Of a stretch of DNA of 64,000 nt, positions 28,807 through 37,803 are shown one piece after another. A program made the position numbers and the translations under genes. Source of the stretch: Metabacillus dongyingensis. GTDB taxonomy: Bacteria; Bacillota; Bacilli; Bacillales; Bacillaceae. Position 1 is the first letter of the stretch. The number at the start of each line of letters is the position of its first letter. The notes below the pieces were generated by a model. It was not told the DNA's origin, made no database searches, and worked only from the letters and a program-made list of their open reading frames with translations. The stretch covers positions 4,342,001-4,406,000 of the forward strand of contig NZ_CP082944.1 in assembly GCF_019933155.2 (NCBI RefSeq). The letters are read 5' to 3'.

Positions 28807-31191
28807 CTAATTACGTAGTGGTTTCCCTTTAACAAGCATGTGCTGCATTCTTTGCTGTGACTTGCCCTCTTGAACCAAGCTCAGGAAAGCTTCTCTTTCT
28901 AAATCCAACAAGTACTGTTCATCCACTTCGGTGCCAAATGGAACCTTGCCGCCTGCAATGACATAAGCAAGTTTTTTTGCAATTTTTAAATCATGCTCGG
29001 AAATATATCCTGATTGAAGCATGGATTGCGCGCCAAGCAGCAGTGCTGCATATCCAGTTTCGCCTACAACCGGAACCTTTTTACGGACAGGTGCTTTATA
29101 TCCTTTATCAAACAGCTCAATAGCTTTTTGCTTTGCATCATGCAGGAGATGATCTCCATTAATACTCACAGAGTCGCTCTCATTTAAGAAAAAATTGTTT
29201 CTCGCTTCAGCAGCAGAGGCTGAAACCTTTGCAGTAGCGATTGTCTCAAAGACTTTATTTGCGACATTCTGCAGATCAAAGTCTACCCCTTTAGGAATGC
29301 TGTTTAGCAGTTTGATGTAAAGCTCTTTGTTGCCGCCGCCGCCCGGGATTAAACCAACGCCTGCTTCCACTAATCCCATATACGTTTCACTTGAAGCCTG
29401 AATGTGCGCAGCAGGCAGACAGATTTCTGCTCCTCCCCCAAGCGTCATGCCAAACGGTGCTGCTACAACTGGCTTAGGACTGTATTTAATCTTCATCATC
29501 GCCTGCTGAAAGTGACGGACAACCATGTCAACTTCAAAATAGTTGTCATCCTGTGCTTCCATTAATATCATCGCAAGGTTTGCTCCAACACAGAAGTTTT
29601 TCCCTTGATTTCCAATGACAAGCCCTTTGTAGTTTTTGCTGACTTCATCGATTGCGAAATTGATCATTTGAATGATATCCATGCCAATTGCATTGTTTGG
29701 AGAATGGAATTCAAGCAGGGCAACATCATCACCAAGGTCAATTAAGCTTGCACCGCTGTTCTTTTTAATGATCCCTTTTCTTTCTTTTATATCTTTTAAA
29801 TCAAGGACTTTTTCGTTTTGCTGAATGCGTCTGTAATCTCCGTCATGATAAAAATATGAGATGCCATCTTCTTTTTTATAAAATGAGGTAAATCCACGCT
29901 CAAGCATGTCTTTAATCCAAGCCGGAACACTCTCGCCTTCAGCCTCCATTTTTTCAACCGACTTTGACAGCCCAATGGCATCCCATGTCTCAAATGGACC
30001 ATATTGCCAGCCAAAGCCCCATTTCATTGCTTCATCTATCGCAACGATGTCATCTGCGATCTCTCCTGACAATTGTGCCGAGTAAAGGAGTGTCGGACTT
30101 GTAATATTCCAAAGTAATTGGCCTGCTCTGTCACCAGAGTATATAAGCGCTTTCATTTTAGCGGCGGCACCCTTTGACTGTTTTGCAATTTCTATGCTTT
30201 GGGCCTTTAATCTTTTTCTCTCTCCGTATTCAAGCGTGTCTGGATTAAGCTCAAGAATTTCTTTTCCCTCTTTTTTGAAGAAGCCTTGACCTGATTTGCT
30301 TCCAAGCCAGCCATTTTCAAGCATTTTTTTCATAAATTCCGGAATTTCAAAAACAGCTTTCTCTTTTCCTTCCACCTGGTCATAAACGTTTTTCGCCACA
30401 TGTGTAAATGTGTCGAGACCTACAACATCCAGTGTTCTGAATGTGGCGCTTTTTGGGCGGCCGATTAACGGTCCTGTAACAGAATCCACTTCGCCTACAC
30501 TGTAGTTTCCTTTGAGCATTTCCTGAACAGTGACAAGCAGACCGTAAGTTCCAATTCGGTTTGCGATAAAGTTTGGAGTGTCTTTCGCTTCAACAACGCC
30601 TTTGCCAAGCACATCTTCCCCGAACGTTTTAATGAAAGATAAAACATCTTGTGATGTTGCTTTAGTCGGAATGACTTCGAGCAATTTTAAATAACGGGGC
30701 GGATTGAAGAAATGGGTTCCAAGAAAATGCTTCTGAAAATCCTCAGATCTTCCCTCTGCCATCGCCTCAACAGAGATTCCTGATGTATTTGAGCTTACAA
30801 TACTTCCTTGTTTTCTATATTGATCCACTAATGTAAAGACTTTTTTCTTTATGTCTAAATTCTCAACGACTACTTCAATAATCCAATCGGCTTCAGACAA
30901 TCTGTGCATGTCATCTTCGAAGTTACCCGCTTCGATCAATGAAAGATTTTCCTTAGCAGTCAGCGGAGCCGGTTTTTGTTTTAATAACTTTTGGATAGAT
31001 TCATTAGAGATTCGGTTTCTGACAGATCGATCTTCTAAAGACAGTCCTTTCTTCTCTTCGTTATCCGTAAGTGAACGCGGGACAATATCAAGCAATAAAA
31101 CAGGGATTCCGATATTTGCCAAGTGTGCAGCAATTCCTGAACCCATAACACCAGATCCTAAAACTGCAGCTTTTTTAATTCGCTGGACCAT
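28807..31191 (-). CDS. fadN: 3-hydroxyacyl-CoA dehydrogenase / enoyl-CoA hydratase FadN
   Basis: 794 aa from ATG 31191, which follows AAAAGGGGGAGCATTC. The N-terminal NAD-binding domain has KAAVLGSGVMGSGIAAHLAN. The 3HCDH helical domains follow (IANRIGTYGLL). The C-terminal third is a crotonase fold with KNFCVGANLAMIL and GLIPGGGGNKE. This order (dehydrogenase first) is that of B. subtilis YusL/FadN and differs from E. coli FadB. First gene of the operon. Confidence 0.95.
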   Translation of the reverse strand: MVQRIKKAAVLGSGVMGSGIAAHLANIGIPVLLLDIVPRSLTDNEEKKGLSLEDRSVRNRISNESIQKLLKQKPAPLTAKENLSLIEAGNFEDDMHRLSEADWIIEVVVENLDIKKKVFTLVDQYRKQGSIVSSNTSGISVEAMAEGRSEDFQKHFLGTHFFNPPRYLKLLEVIPTKATSQDVLSFIKTFGEDVLGKGVVEAKDTPNFIANRIGTYGLLVTVQEMLKGNYSVGEVDSVTGPLIGRPKSATFRTLDVVGLDTFTHVAKNVYDQVEGKEKAVFEIPEFMKKMLENGWLGSKSGQGFFKKEGKEILELNPDTLEYGERKRLKAQSIEIAKQSKGAAAKMKALIYSGDRAGQLLWNITSPTLLYSAQLSGEIADDIVAIDEAMKWGFGWQYGPFETWDAIGLSKSVEKMEAEGESVPAWIKDMLERGFTSFYKKEDGISYFYHDGDYRRIQQNEKVLDLKDIKERKGIIKKNSGASLIDLGDDVALLEFHSPNNAIGMDIIQMINFAIDEVSKNYKGLVIGNQGKNFCVGANLAMILMEAQDDNYFEVDMVVRHFQQAMMKIKYSPKPVVAAPFGMTLGGGAEICLPAAHIQASSETYMGLVEAGVGLIPGGGGNKELYIKLLNSIPKGVDFDLQNVANKVFETIATAKVSASAAEARNNFFLNESDSVSINGDHLLHDAKQKAIELFDKGYKAPVRKKVPVVGETGYAALLLGAQSMLQSGYISEHDLKIAKKLAYVIAGGKVPFGTEVDEQYLLDLEREAFLSLVQEGKSQQRMQHMLVKGKPLRN

Positions 31192-31214
31192 GAATGCTCC
31201 CCCTTTTGTCAATT

Positions 31215-31232
31215 TGAATGAATGCTCATTCA
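31215..31232. promoter_or_regulatory. FadR-type operator
   Basis: TGAATGA-ATGC-TCATTCA is a perfect inverted repeat with 7-bp arms, 24 bp upstream of the fadN start. It matches the TGAATGA...TCATTCA site bound by the TetR-type FadR (YsiA) of Bacillus, whose binding is relieved by long-chain acyl-CoAs. Confidence 0.9.
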
Positions 31233-31390
31233 TTTTTTGATGAAAAAAATAGTCAGGAATCAATTCCTCTATATACAATATAAAAGATTTCGAAAATTTG
31301 TTCAATACATTTACAAAAAATTCACATATTTATTGTGACGGCATGAAAAAAAGCCAGACGGGAAGGCTAAAAGCCAGGAGGTGACCAATT

Positions 31391-31540
31391 ATGGCAAGGT
31401 TAAAGAAAGAACCATCTAAAGCAGGAGTAAGTGCATCCAGCGTAAAAGGCAGCTCTGGTCCAACAAATGAAATGGACGGCGGGGGCAAACGCTCGAGTAC
31501 AAATCAGCAATATAAAAAGAAAAACATGGGACATGAATAA
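31391..31540 (+). CDS. yuzL: YuzL family small protein
   Basis: 49 aa, MARLKKEPSKAGVSASSVKG onward: basic, glycine- and serine-rich, no cysteine, likely disordered. The composition and opening match the YuzL family of spore-forming Bacillaceae, which sits beside the fad and proline dehydrogenase genes in B. subtilis. GCCAGGAGGTGACCAATT precedes the ATG and a strong terminator follows 10 bp after the stop codon. Function unknown; similarity to small spore proteins is only compositional. Confidence 0.85.
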   Translation: MARLKKEPSKAGVSASSVKGSSGPTNEMDGGGKRSSTNQQYKKKNMGHE

Positions 31541-31550
31541 ATGATCGGAA

Positions 31551-31577
31551 GCTGATTCGGAGGAATCAGCTTTTTTA
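31551..31577 (+). terminator. Terminator of yuzL
   Basis: Arms GCTGATTC/GAATCAGC followed by TTTTTTATTC. Confidence 0.85.
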
Positions 31578-31609
31578 TTCTATAAACACTCCGTCACCCG
31601 TTTTACGTC

Positions 31610-31975
31610 AGAAGGGACAGAGCAGATTTCCTTACGGTTTTTCAAAGGAAGAAACGGATGATATCATTACAAATCTTCAAACAGACAGCCCAGCAAGGCT
31701 TGCCGAGTTTGGCGAAATATTCTTGAAAAGCGAGCTTTCTGAAGAGTTTAAGGAATGGTTGATGAAGATGGCCCTGATGATTTAGGAAAAGTATATGTTC
31801 CGACAGCCATTTTTTCTGGGAGATCAGATCTGTCCATTTCGAGTTTACTTAGACTTTGAGCGAAGGTATTCAATATTCGTCTGTTATTCCTTTTTTAGAA
31901 CAGCGGAAAAGGAATATTTTTTATGAGAGAGAAATTTAACAGTGCACTTTTCATTCTTTCAGAACAGCAGCATTC
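31610..31975 (+). pseudogene. Alpha/beta hydrolase relic
   Basis: Family-like peptides appear in order but in different frames and with stops: FPYGFSKEETDDIITNLQTD with ARLAEFGEIFLKSELSEEFK, then DLGKVYVPTAIFSGRSDLS, then NSGKGIFFMREKFNSALF. The last resembles the NSGHG catalytic-histidine region of haloperoxidase/arylesterase-type hydrolases, with Lys in place of His. The N-terminal half, with the nucleophile Ser, is absent. The gene is clearly broken. Confidence 0.7.
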
Positions 31976-31988
31976 CATGTTCATACTG

Positions 31989-32016
31989 AAACGCTCAGAC
32001 ATCTGAGCGTTTTTTC
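31989..32016. terminator. Terminator between the hydrolase relic and proline dehydrogenase
   Basis: Arms AACGCTCAGA/TCTGAGCGTT with TTTTTTCTT on the plus strand. On the minus strand it lies just past the proline dehydrogenase stop codon with a weaker T-run. Confidence 0.7.
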
Positions 32017-32934
32017 TTATTTTTTAACCATTCCCTTCAAAACGAATGCAACGTTTGCCGGCCTTTCTGCAAGACGGCGCATAAAGTAACCGTACCAGTC
32101 TGTTCCGTATGGGACATACACCCGCATTTTATATCCTTCTTTCACTAGTTCAAGCTGGCGTTCCGGCCTGATGCCATACAGCATTTGAAATTCAAATTGG
32201 CCATTCGGAATGTTGTTTTCTTTTACAAATCTTTTTGTAAATTCAATTATTGCATCATCATGGGTTGCGATTGCTGTATAATTCCCATTTACTAAATGCA
32301 TTTTAATTATTTTCTTGAAATTTCCGTCGACATCTTTCTTTTCAGGAAAAGCTACACGCGGAGATTCTTTGTAAGCTCCCTTAACAAGCCGTAAATTCGG
32401 ATGAAACTGATTCAGATCATCGATATCTTTGATCGTTCTGTAAAGGTAAGCCTGAATAACCGTTCCAACGTTATCATATTCCTTTTTCAGGCTTTTAAAG
32501 ATTTCTATTGTTTTCCCGCAGCGGGAATAGTCTTCCATATCAATGGTCACAAAAACATTATGTGTTTTTGCTGCTTCTAGAATCCGCCGCATATTCCGTA
32601 GGACAACCTCATTTGAGATATCAAGACCCATGGAAGTCATCTTTAAGGACAGCTGTGACTGCAGATTTTCCCTGCCTATTGCTTCAATTGCTTTTATCGA
32701 ATGATCCGCCATTTCATTTGCCTCTGCTTCGTTATCGACGAATTCTCCCAAATAATCAATGGTAACATCTAGACCCTTCTTATTTAACTCTTTAATTACT
32801 GCTGCTGCCAGTTCAATTGTTTCTCCTGCAACAAAACGAGCCGCTCCAAATCTCAGTCCATACCTTTTAGCTGCTTTGGTCAGAGCTTTATTTTTTGATA
32901 AAAACAAAAAAAAGCTTCGAAGTAATTGCTCCAT
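32017..32934 (-). CDS. yusM: Proline dehydrogenase (YusM-like)
   Basis: 305 aa, the compact monofunctional PRODH size. It is an FAD-dependent barrel oxidising proline to pyrroline-5-carboxylate. Key segments are VTIDMEDYSR, RLVKGAYKESP, IATHDD, FQMLYGIRPE and VYVPYGTDWYGYFMRRLAERPAN (shown in part), the last carrying the substrate-binding Arg residues. It is a stand-alone gene beside the fad operon, as in B. subtilis. No P5C dehydrogenase gene is nearby. Confidence 0.93.
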   Translation of the reverse strand: MEQLLRSFFLFLSKNKALTKAAKRYGLRFGAARFVAGETIELAAAVIKELNKKGLDVTIDYLGEFVDNEAEANEMADHSIKAIEAIGRENLQSQLSLKMTSMGLDISNEVVLRNMRRILEAAKTHNVFVTIDMEDYSRCGKTIEIFKSLKKEYDNVGTVIQAYLYRTIKDIDDLNQFHPNLRLVKGAYKESPRVAFPEKKDVDGNFKKIIKMHLVNGNYTAIATHDDAIIEFTKRFVKENNIPNGQFEFQMLYGIRPERQLELVKEGYKMRVYVPYGTDWYGYFMRRLAERPANVAFVLKGMVKK

Positions 32935-33108
32935 GTGAAGTCCCCCGCTCTCCGGCGAAAAAATTAAGAATTATCTGTTATTTTATCATTTTTATAATAG
33001 TTTGAATATATTTTGAGCTCATTTGCTGATACTCGTCACTAAAATTCCGTATAGAATTTTATGGCTGAGGAACGATAAGGAAGAAAATGTTTGAAGGAGG
33101 TTATAACT

Positions 33109-33378
33109 ATGCAACAACAGCAGAATACAGGCACACAGCAAGGAATGATGCAGCAGCCGCCGTCTGTTATTACAACAAAAGATCACCTTTATTTAACAGA
33201 TATGCTTTCGTGGAACCTGCTTGCCATGAAAAAAGCGCACTTCTTTGCATCGCAATGCAGTGATCAGAAATTAAAAACCGAGCTTGAGAAAGTTGGAAAA
33301 ATGCATGAACAGCATTATTCTAAAATTTTAACTCATTTAAATCCAAATCAGGAAGCATACGGAATTCAGCTTCAGTAG
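33109..33378 (+). CDS. yusN: YusN-like spore coat family protein
   Basis: 89 aa from an ATG preceded by GAAGGAGGTTATAACT. A Gln-rich N-terminus (MQQQQNTGTQQGMMQQPP) leads into a helical region with TTKDHLYLTDMLSWNLLAMKKA, the four-helix CotF-like architecture. Probably expressed in sporulation. It is followed 12 bp later by a second CotF-like gene, indicating a two-gene unit. Confidence 0.78.
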   Translation: MQQQQNTGTQQGMMQQPPSVITTKDHLYLTDMLSWNLLAMKKAHFFASQCSDQKLKTELEKVGKMHEQHYSKILTHLNPNQEAYGIQLQ

Positions 33379-33390
33379 GAGAGGTGCAGG

Positions 33391-33729
33391 ATGAATAATA
33401 ATCAGAACCAGAACAAAATCGGCAACCCTGAAACACAAGTACCTAAAACCCCTCAAATGAATGACCGCGACTTTGTTAATGAACTGCTGGCTACCGAAAA
33501 ATATTTGACAAATTCTTATAGCACAGCCCTAAATGAGATGAGCCATGATTCTCTTTATCAGGATATTCAGGGAATCTACAACGAGACTCAAAATTGCCAA
33601 AGAGAATTATATAATGTGATGTATCAAAACGGCTGGTACAAGCTTGAAGCCGCAGACAGCCAAAAGCTTCAGCAATCTTATCAGCAGTTTGCTGATTATC
33701 TGCAGCAGCAATCACCTTATCTTCAATAG
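33391..33729 (+). CDS. CotF family spore coat protein
   Basis: 112 aa. Family features are MNDRDFVNELLATEKYLTNSY and a C-terminal Gln/Tyr-rich tail (YQQFADYLQQQSPYLQ). CotF-like proteins are ferritin-like helical bundles in the spore coat or crust. AGGAGAGGTGCAGG precedes the ATG. A long hairpin follows the stop codon. Confidence 0.85.
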   Translation: MNNNQNQNKIGNPETQVPKTPQMNDRDFVNELLATEKYLTNSYSTALNEMSHDSLYQDIQGIYNETQNCQRELYNVMYQNGWYKLEAADSQKLQQSYQQFADYLQQQSPYLQ

Positions 33730-33754
33730 CGAAAATCGAATACCTACAGATAGG

Positions 33755-33799
33755 GGATCCGCAGAAAAGGCTTTTTTTCCTTTCCTGGCGGATCCTTTC
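33755..33799 (+). terminator. Terminator of the CotF pair
   Basis: Arms GGATCCGC/GCGGATCC enclose a long loop that itself holds AAAAGG/CCTTT pairing, followed by TTTCT. Confidence 0.65.
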
Positions 33800-33825
33800 T
33801 GACCGAAGAGATGCCTTTAACCTTT

Positions 33826-33930
33826 ATTCCTAGACTTTTCGTATTAATTCCCGCACTTTTATATTTAATTCCGAGACTTTCTAAGATTATTCCAAGACTT
33901 TTACAAATAATTCCGTACAATTGTGAACTT
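33826..33930. repeat. 21-bp tandem repeat array, ATTCC family
   Basis: ATTCC recurs at exactly 21-bp steps: 33826, 33847, 33868, 33889 and 33910. The first four units share ATTCC-n-n-n-ACTTT and an A/T-rich tail; the last is degenerate. The 21-bp period equals two turns of B-DNA. No spacers of constant length separate distinct sequences, so it is not a CRISPR array. Confidence 0.85.
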
Positions 33931-33982
33931 CACCCTAAACAGGATTCGGCTAGTTTGAAATTTCATTCAAACTCAAAAAAAA

Positions 33983-34012
33983 AATGAAAACAGCATTATG
34001 CCGCTTTCATTT
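33983..34012 (-). terminator. Terminator overlapping the amidotransferase gene end
   Basis: Arms AAATGAAAGCGGCA/TGCTGTTTTCATTT with a long T-run on the minus strand. The hairpin includes the stop codon region. Confidence 0.8.
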
Positions 34013-34729
34013 TTTTTTGCATTTATCCACAAATGTTTTAAACAGATTATGCATCGCCTCATCCTGGGCAGCCATTTCTTCAGGATGCCATTGAACAGCA
34101 AGCACATACCACTCATTATCGGTTCCTTCAATTCCTTCTATAATTCCATCAGAAGCCTTGGCTGTTGCCGTTAGTCCATCTGCAAGCTTTCCGACTGCCT
34201 GATGATGCATACTGTTCACACGGACTGTTTCTGTTCCAAAAATATTCTGCAGTTTGCTGGCTTTCTCAATCGTGATTTCATGAGTTGGATTTGGGCGGTC
34301 AGCTGTTTGATAATGCTTAATCGGATTTTCGTAATTGCTTTCGATATCCTGGATGACCGTTCCTCCAAGAGCTGCGTTAAGCATAGCAATGCCCCTGCAG
34401 ATTCCAAATACGGGCTTTTTCTTTTCTTTCGCATATTTCACGACGGCTATTTCCATTTCATCCCGCTTGCCATTTGTTTTTCTTAGTTTCGGGTCTGGGT
34501 CTTCTCCGTAAGAATGAGGGTCCACATCCTCCCCGCCGCTTAAGATGAAGCCATCGCATATTGACACAATAACCTTTGCCATTTCATCATCTACAAGAGG
34601 AATGACGACGGGAATGCCTCCAGCCTGAATGACAGAACTGATATATTTTTGATGCACATGCACGCTCGGTATATCTCCGTGATCTACTACTGAGCTTGAT
34701 ATGCCGATAACTGGTTTTGAATCATCCAT
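34007..34729 (-). CDS. Gamma-glutamyl-gamma-aminobutyrate hydrolase family protein (class I amidotransferase, C26)
   Basis: 240 aa. Nucleophile Cys in PVFGICRGIAMLNAALGG and the catalytic His-Glu in QWHPEE form the triad, and SGGEDVDPHSYGE marks the PuuD-like group. These enzymes hydrolyse gamma-glutamyl amides such as gamma-glutamyl-GABA in polyamine breakdown. No puu genes are near, so the exact substrate is open. A single-gene unit with its own terminator. Confidence 0.88.
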   Translation of the reverse strand: MDDSKPVIGISSSVVDHGDIPSVHVHQKYISSVIQAGGIPVVIPLVDDEMAKVIVSICDGFILSGGEDVDPHSYGEDPDPKLRKTNGKRDEMEIAVVKYAKEKKKPVFGICRGIAMLNAALGGTVIQDIESNYENPIKHYQTADRPNPTHEITIEKASKLQNIFGTETVRVNSMHHQAVGKLADGLTATAKASDGIIEGIEGTDNEWYVLAVQWHPEEMAAQDEAMHNLFKTFVDKCKKK

Positions 34730-34818
34730 TTATGTTCACTCTCCCTGGGAATTACTCTTCTTCTATCTATACCCCATCCGATCCCAGGTCGAATCCGCTT
34801 ATTATCATTTTATAAAAT

Positions 34819-35361
34819 TTACCTTATTAAAGATCGTTCTTCCCACTCTTCCCGCAATAAACCGATTCTAATAGAATCGTAGTATTCTCCATTAACCACT
34901 CTGCATTTTCTCATGCGTCCCTCTATTGTCATGCCGAGCTTTTCTCCCACTTTAATCATTCTTATATTTCCAGACCATGTAGTGTAGCCGACTCTTACAA
35001 TGGGCAATGTCTCAAACAGGTGATTTATCCATAATCGGAAGGCTGTCGTTCCATGTCCATCGTTCCAATAAGAAGGATCATAAATGCCTATCCCCATTTC
35101 AAGCCATAGTGAAGGCTCGTGCTCCCAATAATAGCTTACTGTCCCGATAATTTTTTCACCGGCAACGATCGCCCAGTAATCTTCTTGATTTACGATACTG
35201 TCTTTTTGTGAAAGGAAATCTGTCAGAGTAAGATTCTTATGTTCAAAATAAGGTGCATCCCACTTCTTCCACTCAGGATGTTCGTCTTTATACTTGATCT
35301 TCCATAAATGAATAAGATCCTTCGTTTCAATTGGACGGATCATTGCTTTTGACTGACACAT
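34819..35361 (-). CDS. GNAT family acetyltransferase (RimJ/RimL type)
   Basis: 180 aa. The N-terminal MIRPIETKDL opening (internal Met at about residue 7) and the acetyl-CoA region RVGYTTWSGNIRMIKVGEKLGMTIEGRMR (partial) match the ribosomal-protein/peptide N-acetyltransferase subgroup. Two starts are possible; the ATG at 35361 has GGGGGA 10 bp upstream. Substrate unknown. Confidence 0.85.
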   Translation of the reverse strand: MCQSKAMIRPIETKDLIHLWKIKYKDEHPEWKKWDAPYFEHKNLTLTDFLSQKDSIVNQEDYWAIVAGEKIIGTVSYYWEHEPSLWLEMGIGIYDPSYWNDGHGTTAFRLWINHLFETLPIVRVGYTTWSGNIRMIKVGEKLGMTIEGRMRKCRVVNGEYYDSIRIGLLREEWEERSLIR

Positions 35362-35482
35362 AACTTGTTAGTCCCCCATTTTTGCAAGAATTTATTCACT
35401 GATAAAAGATTTTGCAGCTCTTTCCCTCTTTCAAGATATACCGTATAATTAAAATAAAGGAAAATTTTGGAGTTGATTTTCT

Positions 35483-35698
35483 ATGAAATATTATGCAGCA
35501 TCTTTGCTAATCTATCTGTTGTCTGTAGGTATTTTATATGCGGCCGGCTATGCATTTGAAATTGTTTGGCTGAAGTGGGAACACACAGTCACTTATCAGG
35601 ATGGATCTATTAAAGCGGTTTCAGGATCCATTATACCCTTTTTCTTATGTGTGCCTATTTATTATTTCTTTACAAGAAAAGCGCAAACGCCAGCTTAG
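35483..35698 (+). CDS. Small membrane protein of unknown function
   Basis: 71 aa with two predicted membrane helices (about 5-28 and 46-62) and a short loop between. TTTTGGAGTTGATTTTCT precedes the ATG. No recognised family. About 165 bp downstream, to the yusU terminator, show no gene. Confidence 0.55.
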   Translation: MKYYAASLLIYLLSVGILYAAGYAFEIVWLKWEHTVTYQDGSIKAVSGSIIPFFLCVPIYYFFTRKAQTPA

Positions 35699-35857
35699 CT
35701 CAGGCATGGCAGATTATCACCTGGCAGAAAAGGTCCGGATTTGGTTTTTTGGGCGGATTTGATATGGCTGAGGAGTGGGTATATGGATCCAGACATCGAA
35801 GCAAAAAAATACTTTCTTATTAATTAAATCATCAAAAGAGTTTTGGACGATCAAAAG

Positions 35858-35893
35858 TAAAAAATCCCAGAGCTTTCATTCGTTCTCTGAGAT
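35858..35893 (-). terminator. Terminator of yusU
   Basis: Imperfect arms AAATCTCAGAG/CTCTGGGATTT with TTTTTTAC on the minus strand, adjoining the yusU stop codon. Confidence 0.75.
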
Positions 35894-36163
35894 TTATGAT
35901 TCTTTATTATTTGTCTTTAATTTTGCTCGATGCTGTTCATTCAGCTGCTTAATTTCAGAAATAAGCTGTTTGATCTTTTCTTTCTCTGCCGGATACGTTT
36001 CATTCCAATGCTTCGCAAGCGGCGGCATGGACTTGGCAATGTGTGTATAAATCAACCAGCTTTTCACTTTTTCCTGAAGTTCAGGCGTTGACTCTCCAAG
36101 AAGCAATTCTGTGTATTTTTCAATCAGGCCATTCAGCGGTTCTTTAAGATCTTCCTGCAACAA
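35894..36163 (-). CDS. yusU: YusU-like small protein (DUF2573)
   Basis: 89 aa, highly charged and helical, MLQEDLKEPLNGLIEKYTELL onward. Length and position next to the yusV-like ATPase match YusU. It may be co-transcribed with the siderophore genes, since only 20 bp separate it from the fhuF-like stop codon. AGGAGGAGATCTTGTTGC precedes the start. Function unknown. Confidence 0.78.
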   Translation of the reverse strand: MLQEDLKEPLNGLIEKYTELLLGESTPELQEKVKSWLIYTHIAKSMPPLAKHWNETYPAEKEKIKQLISEIKQLNEQHRAKLKTNNKES

Positions 36164-36183
36164 GATCTCCTCCTAATCATCCA

Positions 36184-36915
36184 TTATGTTAAACAATGCT
36201 TCGGACAGGTACTGCAGCGATCTCTTTTCTCAGAAGTCAGATAGTAAAGACAGCATGTTTGTCTCGTTACTTGTCCCTGTTCTCTATAGAAAGGCAAGAA
36301 AGGGTTTTTCATTCCTTCTCCGAAAAGTTCTCCGCCTGCTTCTTTCACTACATACACATAATCCGCTTGTATTTGCTCTATCGTAACATACTCAGGAATG
36401 TTTGCAAGCAGCGTGTTATACATCCAGACAACATAAAGGACGATATTCTCCCAAAGGACCAGTTTAGATATTCTTGCTTTCACTGACACGATGTTCACAA
36501 TTTTACTTAAGTGATTCCGAAATAAATCTTTCAGTATTTCATCTCTCCACGCATCTCTGCTTTCTCCAGCAGAAACACACTCCAAAGAGTGAAAGTAAAA
36601 AGAAGGGAGCCATAAAGGATCCTTATCATCTGTCTCAAGTGTTAAATTTAGAGGGTCAGTATTCATTTTTTTCCCAAAAACAGTCATGGAAAAAAGAGCC
36701 ATCGCTGCAAGAAAGGCGTATCGTTTAACAAGCATAGATCCTGTAACATTCAATCTGTCTGAATGAATTTTTGGCTGGATCTCAATTAAGTACCTTGAAA
36801 GAAAATCAGGATCCAGCAAGTTTGCCGCTTCTATCGATAAGGCTGATTCACTTCGTTCTAAACTCAGCCTGAATCTCGATAAATGCCCGAGCTCTTCTTT
36901 TGAAAAATGGTTCAT
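36184..36915 (-). CDS. FhuF-like siderophore-iron reductase
   Basis: 243 aa. The C-terminal cysteine set TCCLYYLTSEKRDRCSTCPKHC fits the CC-x10-CxxC 2Fe-2S site of FhuF-type ferric-siderophore reductases (the count here is close to, not exactly, the E. coli spacing). The N-terminal part is the helical IucA/IucC-like C domain. It starts 2 bp after the stop codon of the ABC ATPase, so it is part of the uptake operon and would release iron from the imported chelate in the cytosol. Confidence 0.8.
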   Translation of the reverse strand: MNHFSKEELGHLSRFRLSLERSESALSIEAANLLDPDFLSRYLIEIQPKIHSDRLNVTGSMLVKRYAFLAAMALFSMTVFGKKMNTDPLNLTLETDDKDPLWLPSFYFHSLECVSAGESRDAWRDEILKDLFRNHLSKIVNIVSVKARISKLVLWENIVLYVVWMYNTLLANIPEYVTIEQIQADYVYVVKEAGGELFGEGMKNPFLPFYREQGQVTRQTCCLYYLTSEKRDRCSTCPKHCLT

Positions 36916-36917
36916 GA

Positions 36918-37727
36918 TTAAATTGCCGCCTCTTTAATAATGCAGCGGCCTCTTCCATGCGGAATGCACAGAGGAGTTCCAAACAGCGGATCCATTGTAA
37001 CTTCGCAGTTCATTTGAAAAACATCCTTCACCAAATTGCAATTAATGACATGTTCGGGTCTGCCTTCCGCATAGATTTGCTTATCCTTAATAGCAACAAT
37101 ATGGTGAGCATACCGGCAGGCTAAATTAAGGTCATGCAGAACCATAACAATCGTACGCTGTTCTTTTTCATTCAGTTCAAATAAGAGATCCAAAATTTCG
37201 ATTTGATGAGTCATATCTAAATATGTCGTCGGTTCATCAAGTAAAATAATATCCGTATCCTGAGCAAGAGTCATGGCAATCCAGGCACGCTGACGCTGTC
37301 CGCCTGACAGGGAATCAACCGGTCTTTCAGCAAATTCCAGCATTCCTGTAGCATCTAAAGCGCTCATAACTGCCTTCTCATCTTTTTCCGTCCATTGTTT
37401 GAGCCAATTTTGATAAGGATAACGGCCTTGCTTGACGAGCTGAAGAACCGTCAGGCCTTCCGGTGCAGCAGGTCCTTGAGGCAAAATGGCAAGTTTCTTT
37501 GCCACTTCCTTTGTGGGAAGCTTCGCAATGGCTTCTCCTTCTAAAAGAACTGCACCTTTTTCAGGCTTTAAAAGCCGTGCTATTGAACGCAGAAGCGTTG
37601 ATTTTCCGCAGCCGTTGCTGCCGATGAATACAGTGATTTCGCCTTTTGGGATCTCTAAATCGAGCTCATTAATAATGGTTGTTTCTCCATACGACAATGT
37701 TAGCGCCTTTGTTTTAATAGCTGTCAT
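36918..37727 (-). CDS. yusV: Iron-siderophore ABC transporter ATP-binding protein (YusV-like)
   Basis: 269 aa from ATG 37727 (AAAAGGAGC upstream, somewhat far). FecE/FhuC family: Walker [10 protein letters not shown], signature SLSGGQRQR, Walker [13 protein letters not shown]-loop MVLHDLN. It powers the two FecCD permeases encoded directly upstream. In B. subtilis YusV serves several siderophore systems and lies apart from yfiZ-yfhA; here they form one operon. Confidence 0.92.
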   Translation of the reverse strand: MTAIKTKALTLSYGETTIINELDLEIPKGEITVFIGSNGCGKSTLLRSIARLLKPEKGAVLLEGEAIAKLPTKEVAKKLAILPQGPAAPEGLTVLQLVKQGRYPYQNWLKQWTEKDEKAVMSALDATGMLEFAERPVDSLSGGQRQRAWIAMTLAQDTDIILLDEPTTYLDMTHQIEILDLLFELNEKEQRTIVMVLHDLNLACRYAHHIVAIKDKQIYAEGRPEHVINCNLVKDVFQMNCEVTMDPLFGTPLCIPHGRGRCIIKEAAI

Positions 37728-37803
37728 TTTTACTATCCAGCTCCTTTTCAAATAAGGATTGATTAATGGCTGCGGGATGAATTTCTGGTGCTGCGGAAAC
37801 AGC

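Noticed and set aside
33826..33930. CRISPR array
   Set aside because: The 21-bp units are contiguous and degenerate, without constant repeats separated by unique spacers, and there are no cas genes.
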